A stretch of 64,000 nucleotides of DNA from Diphasiastrum complanatum (taxonomy: Eukaryota > Streptophyta > Lycopodiopsida > Lycopodiales > Lycopodiaceae): assembly GCA_029204225.1 (NCBI GenBank), contig CM055109.1:40692603-40756602 (forward strand). The letters are read 5' to 3'. Shown one piece after another: positions 37,535-51,518 of this stretch. Both the position numbers and the translations under genes were made by a program. Numbering within the stretch: position 1 is the stretch's first letter; each line of letters begins with the position of its first letter. Under the pieces are notes generated by a model. That model was not told where the DNA came from. It ran no database searches and saw nothing but the letters and a program-made list of their open reading frames with translations.

Positions 37535-37735
37535 CTTATGCACTTTTATTTTTAATGCCAGGATTTGGATTGATCTTAACTTTACTGCAAGCTTTGCTCT
37601 TGTTTGAGCCTACTTTTGTTTAAACTGCCCCTTTAGGGTGTATATATCTTGTTCATCAATGTACCTACTACTTTTTCCTATGAATAAATGCACCAGGGTG
37701 TTTCCCCCCGTTTATTTGAGTAACCTTGATTTGTG
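37535..37735 (+). other. LINE 3' untranslated region with AATAAA
   Basis: Sequence after the LINE stop contains AATAAA at 37683-37688. No poly-A tail or target-site duplication could be identified. From 37735 to 38100 there is no gene. Confidence 0.5.
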
Positions 37736-38109
37736 GGCCCAATTAAAAGTTACCACTTGCTCTTGCAAACTTTCATTAGTTTTTTGAAAAAGGGTTTTAC
37801 TAACTAAAGGTCACTAAATAGATTGTTGGAGTAATGGGTAGAATATTATGTTATTTTTATTTTTCCTCAAGCCCCGAGAGGCTTTACGATCATGTAGGTC
37901 TCACTCAAATTTTGGTACTACATAAATAAATAAAAAGCATTCCCTACACAAAAAACATGTTTCATTAATTACTTCTTAATAAATGATAGTGGATCTCATA
38001 CTAGAATCAGATTCTTGAAAAGTGAAATAGATCCAGCAGATTAGATTTGAGATAGTTTTGACTAAAAATTCTAGATCCAATCTCATTGTCTGCTTGATTT
38101 GAATTTGCG

Positions 38110-40903
38110 ATGATGGCTGCCCATGGAGGTGCTACTCAGGAAGTCAATCCTATTATTGTTATAAGAGCACCTCGTTTGGATCTACCCAAATATAATGGAT
38201 TAATAGATCCAGTTAGATTTCTTCAGATCTATGCTGAATCCTATGAAGTCTATGGCGAAATTTTCCCTCAAGATAAACTCAAGTTGTTTCCTATGGCCTT
38301 AACAGGCGCAACACAAGATTAGTACTATAATCAAGATGAAACTGAGCGTACAAATTCGGAGCTTGTTAAAAGAGCCCTTATCACACGGTTCAAACCACGA
38401 AAGTTTATACCCTTTCCTACTTTTAAGTATAATTAAAATGGGAAAGCGGAAAATGGTTCGAGATTACATTGAACGGGTGAAACGCCTCATATCTAAGTGC
38501 GAGCCTGAGCTGATTAATGAAAATGCCATCATTATGTAATTTTTGTTAGGTCTACCTAAACGGATCAGACATGATCTGAAACGCCATAATGAGTATGCAC
38601 TCTTGTAAAATGCTATGGACGATGCAATTTGGGAGGAGGATGAAGATTCAGATGATGAGCCGAATATCAGTATGTTGTCTTTTATAGCAGGGTAGACTAC
38701 TACGACATCCACCACTATTGCATCAATGAATGCCAACGCTACTGCAGAAATGATGTTCAATGAGTTCGAGAAACTTGGGAAGAACCAACAGAAACAGATG
38801 GAAAAGTTGTAGTCGCAATTTGATGAGAAGGTCAAAGCATTAGAAGATTTCCACAGAAAAACGAACAAGGAACCTGAGAAGTTTGCGAAGACTTTTCCTA
38901 CCAGGAAAAATGTCTGATGTTCTATTTTCACAATAAATCACACAATGAATGAGTGTCCTCAATTGAAAAAATGAATGAAAATCAGTGTATGCCATTTGTG
39001 TAATTCCCCTGATCATGCAACTTCAACCCTTGGATAATTCAGCAATCGAGAACCACAGTATGGAGGAAATCCATCAACAAGACCTCAACAATCTGCTTTT
39101 GGATACCCAGAACATTTAGCCTTACCTGTTCCACCAAAGCACTCTGCTCCTCTTGCCAATTTGATGGAACTAGAACCGTACCTAAGTGCCGAGAAATGGA
39201 ACTATAGTATTGATCAAGCAAGTTGATCTTCATGTGGATCTTCAGAACAATGTGCTATTTATGTTGTCGTGCAACAACAAGCCTCTAGAAATTGGGCGAG
39301 AGCACCACTTGGATGTTTTGCATATGGAGAAAATCATAGAGTTGCGGAATGTCCAAATAAAAAAAAATTTGTACCATTCTGTCGTGACTGTGGTTATGGG
39401 CATTGCTATAAAGACTGTCCAGCAAGAGCAAAGCCATCACCAGCTACAGCACCTGTAAATTTGATAACAATCAAGCAAAGACCAATAATTCAGAATAAAT
39501 CAAGTGTACCCTTGATGGTGGTCACTAGAGCACAGAAGTAGAAAGAACCAGTAGTGGATCCAATACTTGTTGATTCTATACCATTACCAACAGCATCGGA
39601 AGTCTATCCAAATCTTCATATAGAAAAAAAAAGATATCAGGATATGAGGCAGTGGATCAAATATCTGCAATAAGACGATTCTCAAACGGATACTGTCAAC
39701 TGGAATGAAGCTCTTGCAATGATTGATTGTACGACTACGTGTCAACAAGATAATCAATCATATTTGAGTGAGATTTTCTTATTAGATCAAACTTTGGATA
39801 CACCAATCATGTTTCCATTGAATAAATGTAGCCTGGATATCAACGGAACCTATACCAGATCCGGTTGAAGAGAATCTCATACATGTGAGCCATGCCTTGG
39901 CTTATGATGGCAATGCAAAACTTACGAATGAGCAGATTCTAAATCATATGGATCGACCAAATTTGGAGTGCGTAATGTTCCTAATGAACCAACAATAAAA
40001 CCGTCCAAAGCAGTTATATTGAAGGAAGATAGGATCACAGGATCAATGACGAAGAAACAAGCTAAACAATATTATAATACATTCCTGAAATGGGAAAATC
40101 CTTCTCAAAAGATTGATTCAGCGAATGTGCCACCCTTACTAGATAAAGGCAAAGAAAAATTCGAGATGATTCTACAAGTCAAAATTCTAGCAAGACATCA
40201 TCGTCTAGGAAGTCTTCACCTTCGAAGAAGAGTTTATCTTCTTGGAAGTCATCACCTCCCTGCTAAAAAGGCTAAGTGAAGATCCAAGACAACTCCTTTC
40301 AAAAAGGAACAAACAGATGTTGTTCAGCATGATATGCCCGAGTATTTTAAATGTTATACATTGGAATGCTACCTAAAGCACATCGTGAACCTGAAGAACA
40401 CATGCCATACTCAAAAGATGTTTATGATGGCCCAGCTAGGACATAACCAATGAATTTTGACGAGCCAGGAGATTATAAAAAGGATTAGCCTATATGATTT
40501 GCAAGCAGACAACTTACAGATCCAGAGAAGAACTATTCAACAACAGAACGTGAAATGTTAGCCATGATTTTTTCTATTCAAAAATTTCACGGATCACCAG
40601 CCGTTACTTTACTTGGTAAACAAGACATGCAATATTGGACGTATTGCAAGATGATTAATGTTATTGACTGGATTTGACTTTCAAATTGTGGTTCAAAAGG
40701 GGAAGCAACATTATCTAGCCGATCACGTTTCGCAAATCGAATCCGCACCAGCTAACATTGAAGTGGATGATGAATTACCAGATGCTGCATTGTTCTATGT
40801 CGAAGTAGGACCTGAGTGGGCAACATATATTGTTGAGTACCTATTGTTAGGACAACCGAATGACTCCTTGAGGCATGGCACGATCGTCAAGTGGGTGAGT
40901 TGA
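38110..40903 (+). pseudogene. Gypsy-B gag-pol with reverse transcriptase deleted
   Basis: Gag begins near ATG 38110; LDLPKYNGLIDPVRFLQIYA is a Ty3-type gag. Stops follow from 38320. Two knuckles lie near 39310-39430: the first reads CFAYGENHRVAEC with its second Cys changed to Tyr, the second FCRDCGYGHCYKDC is complete. A linker like that of Gypsy-A (DTPIMFPLNK, LTNEQILNHMD) leads to 40470, where text jumps straight to the RNase H end: NYSTTEREMLAMIFSIQKF, DHQPLLYLVNKTCNIGRIA and FDFQIVVQKGKQHYLADHVS. The whole RT core is missing, and a second deletion removes part of RNase H after QKFH. A Trp codon there is TGA. No integrase follows; at about 40905 the sequence changes, before the GA tract at 41127. 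Confidence 0.82.
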
Positions 40904-41120
40904 CTTTGTGATGGAGCTTGAAAATTATGCTTTTTTATGTGCCTTGGAAAGGGCACATGCTTCACACAATGGAATGCATTCAAAAGATTTGCATGGAGCT
41001 TAACTTAAATAAACAACATACAATTACACATTACATCATAAGGGAAGGAGGGAGAGAAGGAATTAGGGGGATGGAGTAGAGAGTGCATGGAGAGTATGGA
41101 GAGAGAGGGACTAGTGAGCA

Positions 41121-41334
<214 letters not shown>

Positions 41335-41339
41335 AAATT

Positions 41340-42100
41340 AATAGAATTTTATTAGCTCTTCAAATGATGTCCAATACAAGAATATTGGTACCTTTATATA
41401 GGACTGAGACTGGAATCTCCTCATCACCCATTGGCTACAAAAGTTCCATCAAGATCACAATCTTGACTGTCAAGATCACTTTGTGTTTCTTGAGGGCAGG
41501 TGTTAAAAATGCAGTAAAATAAACCCAATTGGTCCTAGAAATGATGGAAAAAGCACCTATTTAAAATCCAATAGCTAGATTACAAATCAATACATTGATT
41601 TAAAGCATATCTTGGCTTGAAAACCACAAATTGGATCCAAAATGCTAAACACCTCACACGTGTGGATGTACAACTTGCTACAACCTGTGTATTATACTTG
41701 CACCTTCAAACTCTTCTAATGATTACAAAAATCCAAATGCCAATAGCAATCATCACTCACATGATAGACAAAAACTAGTCATAAAGGAAGATCTCAATTT
41801 CTACCATGATTGGATGGCAAATCCATCACATATATATACATGAATGCCTCGGATCTGAGCATTTAGGGCTACCTATGATCCATCCAAGACCTAACCCTAA
41901 TGTTTAACCTATTAGAACGTAAGATCCACCCTAATTGGGGGTCGAGATCTTGAGATCCAAAACAATATAAAAAGTGCTATTTTTAGCTCCTAGAATCTCT
42001 CTAGCCTATCTACGCACATTTTGGCCTCATTCCAAAGGTACCATTCCAAAGCTAGGTTAGGGATATGACTTAAAAAAAGAGTATCCTATGCTTTTGGCAT
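41340..42100 (-). repeat. Possible Copia LTR remnant
   Basis: A minus-strand TATA-like TATATAAAGG near 41395 and a CACACGTGTG at 41654-41663 recall the Copia LTRs at 2040 and 16948. No ends or coding region confirm it. Confidence 0.3.
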
Positions 42101-45100
42101 GTGTGACATCCCACAACATGGCCTCAATGCAATTTACAAGTGAAAATATCAAACTAGCTTGTGTAATTTCAACAACAAGTTGTGTTTCCTAACTTAGGAA
42201 CTTTTCTAAAGCTAAGTTTTAAATAATTTATTTGATCACTTGTGCTTCATGGCACATACTAGCCTAAGGTCCAATGTTGGACTTACACAAACTAGTTGCC
42301 CTTTTCTAATACTTCTGGCTCTCTCTACTTCGTTTATGTAGCGTTTGGGTTTACTGCAAGAGCATGTTGTCGACTTTTAGAATATTCTATGATGTTCCCA
42401 AAATCAGACAACTATAACTATATATATATATAGGATACAAGATCCATACCTTGTAGTTTCCAAGCCCAATACAAAGTGGACAAGATTATGTTCACAACCA
42501 AAAACAAGCATGGAAGAGTGAAGAAATGTGGCTCAAATTTGGATTTTTTTGAGTGGTTGTACGATATAGATCAGACTATGAATTAGATTGTAGGTCCCAA
42601 TCTGATAGCAGGTGCATGTAGGAGTGTGGATATGATAATTGAAAAACTACCTCGTGTTTAGTGAGCAATAGATACTACTACTTGTGGATAAATTTCAAGC
42701 AAGATATTTTAAATTGGCACCTTCCTTCATGAAAAATGGATTGAAAATGTCCTCGATTCATAAGCATTGATGATAGGATGGATGAAGGCCCTTATAAGTG
42801 ATCAAGCATGGCAATATATGATAAAAATTGGGTAGTAAAAGGGTGAGTGACAACTTAGAGAAGTTCTTGAGACTTTTATGCCAAAAAATGTTGAGTAGTC
42901 GCAAGTATAGCCATCTAAACTATCACCATAAGCACAATCACCCCTTTTTCTTTCACAAGGACTAAAGCATAATTTCAAGAAGTGATTATCTAGACCGCTT
43001 TTTGTTCAAATGAGATGAAAAGTAGTCAACAATTAGGCGTAAAAACCATAGATCCTAACATAACACCACATTAATGAACATTTTTCCTATGAATTGCCAT
43101 TATCAAACCACGTCCCCCCAAACCAAGGGCCACCTTATCAAATTAAGAGCTCTACTTTTTTTTTTTTTTCTGTCAAGTACAAATCAACTAGAAATGACCA
43201 TGGCACCATCGTTTTCAATTACAACTAATCAAGAGAGAAAAAACAATCCAAGATCTTAATATTCTAAACACAAAGCAAGATAAAGTTCTAATCACAATTG
43301 TGCATAATAAAATTACAAATTCACAATGCTTTTTTCAAGCAATGACCCCCTTGGTCCTCTCTCTTGTATAGAAATGTTGTGGAGATATGGGAGATAGGCA
43401 AGCAAACTAAGGGAGCTACATTCTATGGCATAATATATGCATGAAGTGGCAAGGCAAACACATGAGGTGGAATGGCCATCAACATATCTGCTAGTATATG
43501 TTAAAAACAATATCACTTTTTGCATGGTTTTCAAAACATTGATTGAATACAAACAAGAGCTTAAAAATTTGTATATATTTAATCAATAATATAGAATATT
43601 TAGGAAAATGGCATATTTTAAAAGATTTGACGATAGGCACTCAATATGATAATCTAAAACTTCTAACTTTTTGTAGACTCACTGGCACTTGCAAAATCCA
43701 CTTTATATTTACATGAAATCCTCAAAGTTACACAAACATAGAAACAAAAAAAATACAATGAAATGAGAACTAACAATCAATATCTTATAATGCATTTTCA
43801 TTGGAGTCAAAACCCTTTAACTCATCATCATCGATAAACTACTTATAAGGTGAAGATGTTATGATCTATTACCTTCAACACTATAACAAGTACATTGTAC
43901 TCATCTCTATACAATATGACATCTACTTCAATATGTTTACGTGTCTCGTTGAAATAGCTTATGGTCTCTTTAGGACTTACCTAAGTTGGAAGCCATTCTT
44001 TAATAATATCTTTTGTAGCTTTTTTAGTATCTAAGTCTATTCAGGAACAAACACAAGAATATCACATACTCAAATTGAAGTACATCTGTGTGGTGTTGAT
44101 ATTTGGCTCCTTTGCATTCATTCATCAAAACGAATGGCAATCATTTTCAAACTCAATTTCCCTTGTATGAATCACGATGTTGTGTCTGAAACCAATCAAC
44201 CACAGTAGCTTCAATTTTTTCATTTAGTGGTCTTCACAAATGAAAAACAATGTAGATCCAAAATGGATGTCCTAGTGGATTGTCATCAACAAGGTTGTAG
44301 CCATGATACACATCTATCTCTTGTACACTTTCATGCCACAAATTCACAAAGACTTTTGGCCTTTGGCGCGAAATATTTGAGCCCCCAAATATGTCTCTCT
44401 AGAAGGTGCATACGTCATTGCTTTTATTACAATGAAAATAGTAGAATCTACAAATAAAAGTGTTTGATCAATAGATAGCCAAAACGAAAAAAAAATTGGA
44501 TCTCTCAAAATGATATCATAAATGTTTTTGCACAAGAGAATAAGTTCTTGATTTTCAAAGAATTTGTATCACCAATTTGTACCTTGATTGTCAACATATG
44601 TCATTGTTTTGAGCATTTTTTATTTTTTAATGTATTTCTTGTAATCAACATCTCTATTTAGATTTGAAACTAATCCAATATGTAGAGGATTTCAAGAGGT
44701 TTATACTTGTTTGATCAAGAATATATAAGAGTAATTTTCACATGTCTTATTATTAAAGAGCTTCAAAACATTAACATACCACATCATTTTTATTTTCATT
44801 TTAGTAAAAAAAAACTACTCAAACTAAATGATAGCTATTTTCTTCCAAAGTATATTGAATGATATGTTCTCGTCATTATGTTTTATGTGTTCAAGAATAT
44901 GTAATTATCTATTAGAAAATGTCCAAATGGTATTTTAAATATATCTTTACAAAGAGAAGTGCTAATAGTGTGCATGCCATAAGAAGATATATTTTGGACA
45001 TGTATATGATGTCGAGCTCTTTATAATGACATAAGAGACTCCTTTTAATTCCATTTAAGGTAGCACATACACATGTTAATAACATTAATTTATTGATTGA

Positions 45101-48100
45101 TACTTTCTATTTGATTGTCTAGAGTGACAACTTGTTACAAATATACAAATATTACTCATTTTAAGTTAGTGGAAGCATGTAGACAACATATAAAAATGTA
45201 GTACAAGTTTTTTATTTATTTATGTCATCTATTTTGGCTTGAAAATTAGTGCTAATAATATACCTTGAGGTGTACTCTTTCTTTAAGCTCAATTTGTCGT
45301 TTTCTTTAATTTGTTCATCAATCATATACGGTAATGCATTATTGCAAATTTGATCAAAGAAATATGTTGTTACTTTGAATTTTTTTTTGGATTTTTTGTT
45401 GTGACAGTAAAGTATTGATAGATGATAATATTACAACAATATTCACCCTATACAATCCCTTTATGACATGCTCTTTCATAAGCAATACATGTTCAATATA
45501 TTCAATATTAAGATTCAAACTTTGGTCATTGATGGACCTATATGAGTAGATTAATTGAATAATATAACATATGTTTGATTACGTTTTTCCCTCTAATTCA
45601 TGTGACTTGATTAGCATGTTCAAAGTAGATAAAGACAAAATTGTAAAGAAATGTAGACTATCATTTTGGAGTAATTTTTTTTACTTACTAATACAATGGC
45701 GAATCTAGAAGAAAGGCTTGGAATCGTACATAAATGTGTGCTATCTGCTATTTCATTTTTGTTTCGATAAAATCGTCTATTGGCCATCATGAAATTTTGC
45801 TAGCATATTTGTAACATCACTAGTCAAAGCAAAGCAAGTGTCCATTTGTCACAAAATAAATATTTAACTTATTTTAATGATTTCAATGTAAATCCATCCA
45901 AGAAGTTGATAGTTCTTGCAATCGTCTATGAGGCTGTATAGGCCTTTGGTGAACTATGAAAAATGTTATTTTTCAACTTAGGTTTGACATTTGAAGTTCA
46001 AAAAAAAAAATCAATTTTTTTTGTATATTTCTAGAGTTTATATTTTAACAAAAGTTGAATTTATCTAATGATTAGCTTAATTGGTAATGCATAGATAGTG
46101 ACACACATGAATATAAATTTTAAGACGATATGATTTCATGTGATAAGGGATTTATGTTTGATTCAAAAAAGATATAAATGAATGTCCATGACACCAAATC
46201 AATATCAAAACAACTTTGGTACTTGAAAAAGTTATGAGAGATTTTTTATCTTATTTTATAAGATACCAATATTATAGTTAGTGATGCAATACAATTTTGT
46301 TCTATATAGATGTGTTTCTTGATTCAAGCAACACTTGGTAGACATTTTTATAGTAAGCATTATAACATATGAGTGCCACTCATCTTACTTCTTACTAGCC
46401 AACTATTTCTCTTTAGTGTTATACAACTCTTTAATACTATTCAATATCGTGATAAATTACTGGTTGCTAGAGTATTATATACAAGTGTATGCTTATTCAT
46501 TCACTCTAGTAAATTGACCTTGTTAAGTTAGCAGAAGATCACATACAAACATGACCCAAAGCTGAGCCTTGCATCACCGCTAGAAGATGAAAATTGCTCT
46601 ACTAGGTAAGCTTAGGTAGCTTGGCTTTCATGAACATGTTTAGAATTTGCTTTACTACATAATTGGTGTTCAAATAGTATCCTTAATAAGAACTTGGAGA
46701 TAATTCACATATCACATTGAATGAAAGATTCTACAATATGAAATATCAAATTACTCACATCTTTATAACTTGATACTTCTTGAAAATATCTACACATAAT
46801 ATGCCATGATAGTGACCACCAACCGACTTTGTTCTAGATTAGATTTCGTTTGATTTATACTCACACATTAGTTATGCCACTAAACAAGATGAAGGGTTTT
46901 TTAAGTGTTCCACTCACTTTTGTTTGAACCATATCCAAAGGCTTAGTTTTTATTTTATTTTCACCATTGAAAGAAATTGATTGTCATGAATTCACTTGTA
47001 GATGATTATAGTATATCTCTAGTGAGAATTACCCAATGAGTATAACATTATATGCATTAATAGATAACTTGGGAAGATGACTTTTTTTTTTTAAATGTCA
47101 ACATCATAGAGTGCTTGAATGTTGACATATATTAATCTATTGTATCCAAAAGTAGCCATATTCTATGTTTAGTAAATTTCACAAATACAAAGTAATTGGT
47201 ATTTTAAGTTTTAAAGAATGACCACAATATAACTACGCATAGCTTGGAAAAAACATATATAAAGAATAATTGCAATCAAACTACGCATAGCTTGGAAAAA
47301 AAACATATAAATAAATAGAATGCCTTTGGTAGGTATTATGCAAGAGAAAAACATATCATTGATGGCAATTCAAACAAGTAATTTGCTTTACCCCTCATCA
47401 TCGTGATATTGAGCATTTTTAAGTTTTCTAATAGCACTTCATATTTATTTTGTACACATACATTAGATGAAAAAATATACATGATCATTTTCTCAAACTT
47501 ATTATATCACATTAATATGTTGCACACAAACTATACCAAGATAATTGTATACTAGAGTTATTCATTTAATTTTGATTATTGGTTGTGAAACTAATGAATA
47601 TTCAAGCTAGGAACCTAAGAATGATTGGTTGCGTCAACAAAACAATATTGTGTGTTAGTCCCTCAACTCCTCTCATGAATTTGTATTTGATTGATATAAA
47701 AGAATTGAAAGCTTTGAAAGGAATCATATATTATAGTAAGATAATGTATGACTTCATCCTTAGATACAAATGTGTAGATACAAATGTGATGAAAGTTTTT
47801 TATGGGGTGCACAAGTGCATAAATTTTAAACCTATAGTCTTTACGATAAGAAAAATTTTCATTACACTAATAACTTTTAACGCTTTTGGAATTAAAAAAA
47901 AAAATTATACCTTAGATTTGAAGTGGAATCTTAGGAATGTAGATAAGAGATTTCTACAAATACATATAAAGCTCTTTGGTGGGGACTATGCCAATGCCTC
48001 AAGTGAAGCTACTCAATAGTACAGTATCTAGCAATGGTCTATCTTATTTCTATTCTTATCTCTATATATCATGAAAATTTGTATGTGCTTTGAGAAATAT

Positions 48101-49960
48101 ATCATATGAACTAATTTTTTGTTTCTCTTTTGAAACTATTTTTATTATCCTTCTAATAATATTTGTCTACTAATTGCTAGTATGCACAAATAGAACTTAT
48201 AGTATGCACGTGTAAAATGAATAAACTAAATAATAAAATTGAATATCAAAACTTAACTTGTTTTATCTGGATATTATGAAATATTTTTCAGTCATATATT
48301 GCTCCTATTTTCTATATTGCATGGAGTTGAAAACATATGAATTGTATTTTTCTACATGATTATTCTAATAGAGTGAAAAATTCAAGAACATCCAAATTGG
48401 TAATTCAAGTACAATAGTGTTATATTGCATAAAGCATCATCGCTCATGAGGACTAATATCTATAGTAATACCTCAATGACAAGGACATACTTTTTTTTAG
48501 TAAAATCTAAAATGGCTCCATGAAAATAAAATAGGTCCAATATCTCATGTATATAATCTATTGTATTGATTTACTATTTAACTAAAATCTATACTAATAC
48601 CTCAATGACAAGGACATACTTTTTTAGTAAAATCTAAAATGGCTTCTTGAAAATAAAATAGGTCCAATATCTCATGCATATAATCTATTGTATTGATTTA
48701 CTATTTAGCTAATTGATTGATTTGTATGTGCATGGGATTAAAGTTAACTCTAGAAACGTTTTTTTTTTTTAATTCAACATTTTTTTAGTAATTAGTTTAG
48801 AATTTCACCATTAGAAAGAAATATTTTTGTAGATTTTTGTGGTTAATAAGAAAAGCTCAAACAATCGGGATTAAAATATCAATAATTGTGTTTGAATTCT
48901 TTCTAACTAACCTAATTTCATTGAGGCAATTTCACTCTTTTTTTTGAAGTCCCTAGTTATTATTGATAGCAGTATACTTCTATAGAGTCTATGTTGATAC
49001 ATTTGCTCTCTAACATACTAAGAATATAGAACCATTTTCAAGTTGGGTACATTTTTTATATTCTCCCAATCTTCAATGAGTCCAAATGAGTACTCATTTC
49101 AAGCTCAAGGAACAAGTTGAAAGTTCTGAAACTCTAAAAAGTAGATGTTTAGACATTGTCAATGCTATTAACTTTGATGCTCAAAACTCAACTGAGAATA
49201 AGTTTGTTAAAAATTTAACACAATCTAATTTTAAGTTTGGAGTCCATAATGTTAATTTGATATAAATATTTTATGGATGACATTAACAAAATGAATCACA
49301 GATAGAAAGCTATTATGATTGCGCACTTTAGCAAGATATGAATTACTTGTGGATGATAATTTAGAAGAGGTCCATAATACAAATGGTGCTTATAAAAAAT
49401 GTCATGTAGGAGAGAGAAAGTAACAAAATTGCCAAAACAAAAAGTGATTTTTTCATTGATCACTCCACTCCAATGTTTAAGTGCTCTAGCCACTTATGAT
49501 TAATTATTATAAATAGTAATGCCTACCATTGATTGCTTTAGTGTGGTATGTTTTAGAAAACCTACACATTCAAGAACCACATTAAACATAGAGAACACCA
49601 ATGCACTAGAGATGGATAAACATTTGAAAATCAGAGCCAACAACATTCAAAATTAGAAGAGACTCAAAATGTGAATGACATTCCACTATACGGATTCAAT
49701 ATTAATCATTATTTTCAAACAAAGCTTACCTCAAAACTAGAAGACTTGTGTATCACATAAAAGATATTTTCTTTTGTTCTATGCTTTGTTAATTGTCTAT
49801 TGTATACTGATTTGTTGGTGTATGTCACCTTTGAGCTTTTTATAATGACGAGACTTTAGTTTCTTGTAAATCTTCCTATTGAATATGTTCCATTGGTTAG
49901 AGAAATATAAAATTATCAATTGATAAGTATTTGTGTCATAAAAATATATATTTTTTACAA
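42100..49960. other. AT-rich stretch without recognised genes
   Basis: Both strands carry dense stops. Two small tandem duplications occur: a 48 bp unit starting AACTACGCATAGCTTGG at 47231 and 47279, and the 129 bp unit listed separately. The longest open frame is 47594-48019 (about 140 codons from the ATG); it is Lys/Ile-rich, as expected of AT-rich noise, and I recognise nothing in it. Confidence 0.6.
48458..48709. repeat. Tandem duplication, about 129 bp x 2
   Basis: Copies start at 48458 and 48587 (TAATACCTCAATGACAAGGA within each) and differ at only a few positions, suggesting a recent duplication. Confidence 0.92.
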
Positions 49961-49961
49961 T

Positions 49962-50390
<429 letters not shown>

Positions 50391-51518
50391 AAACATACGG
50401 TGTTTTAGCGATAGGCCAAGCCGTTATATCACCGTATCAGGGCAAGTACCATACTGATCAGCTTACGGTCAATTGGTCTGTATCAGCTCGTTTTAATCCA
50501 AGAGGAGTATGAATAGTGTAAACCGTTAGGAGTTTTATTTAGCCAAAAGACTTGGTGTGAACATGTGTGATGGTATCAAAGCAAATCCATGCCATATTGA
50601 CCCAAGTGACCCTTACGACATAAGGTATGTCACGCACTGCTGTTCATACTCCTGAGCATATCCATGCTTTCCAGTCGTATCTCACCAAAAGTCTAAAGTA
50701 ACACTAATAGAGGAAAGGTGGAGTGTTACCCTGAATGTTATATCAGAATGATATAATATCCATGGTATAAGAACACTGTATAGGAGAGATGTCATTAAAA
50801 CAGAGTAAGAGACTACTAGTGTTTATAATGGGTAGTAGGCAGATCTGTGCCATTCTACTCCCTAAGTATAAACTATGATTCTTACGCATATCCATGTTGT
50901 CTAAGATCATAATACTGGAGTCCTTACTGTTACTTTTAGTAAACAGATCTTATTTCCAGGTATTCTCGTTTGAGTGTGGTCTTATGTCATTATTTACTTT
51001 CGAACAAGGGAAGTTGAAACGCGGAAAGAAAAGCGGAATGAAAGAATAAACTTATGTAGAGTGAATGTCTATCATAGTTTTTATGGAACCAAAACCACCA
51101 TGCTTACTGAAGTTGTGAAGAGTAAATTTAAAATTGAAAGGTGTACCTGAATAGTTGTAGACGTAGCCTCTTGAGAGGCAGCCATAGTAGTTGTTTTTAA
51201 ACCGATTGAGTTTTTACTCTTTTAGAACATAAGAAAGCCAAGAAACCTTGAAGTGAGCGTAATGCTTTGAAAAGTTATGCAGAAAGTGCTTTACACAACA
51301 TCTTTTGATTATGTAAGTTAACTTACAACACAAAGATCTAGTTGGTTGCATACCTTTTAATAATGAGTAGTCGGTTCAAGAAAGAACCAAGTAGTATTCC
51401 GACGAAGTTGGAGCAGTATGAGAAAGCTATAGCTTGAGATATCATTAGCTTCATACTATGAGATCATAGAATCTACAAATATTTGTAAAGAGAGCACATA
51501 AGTAAGAGTTATGCATGC

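Noticed and set aside
47594-48019. 140-codon ORF in AT-rich DNA
   Set aside because: Lys/Ile/Asn-heavy composition fits chance; no recognisable motif and no splice or homology support.
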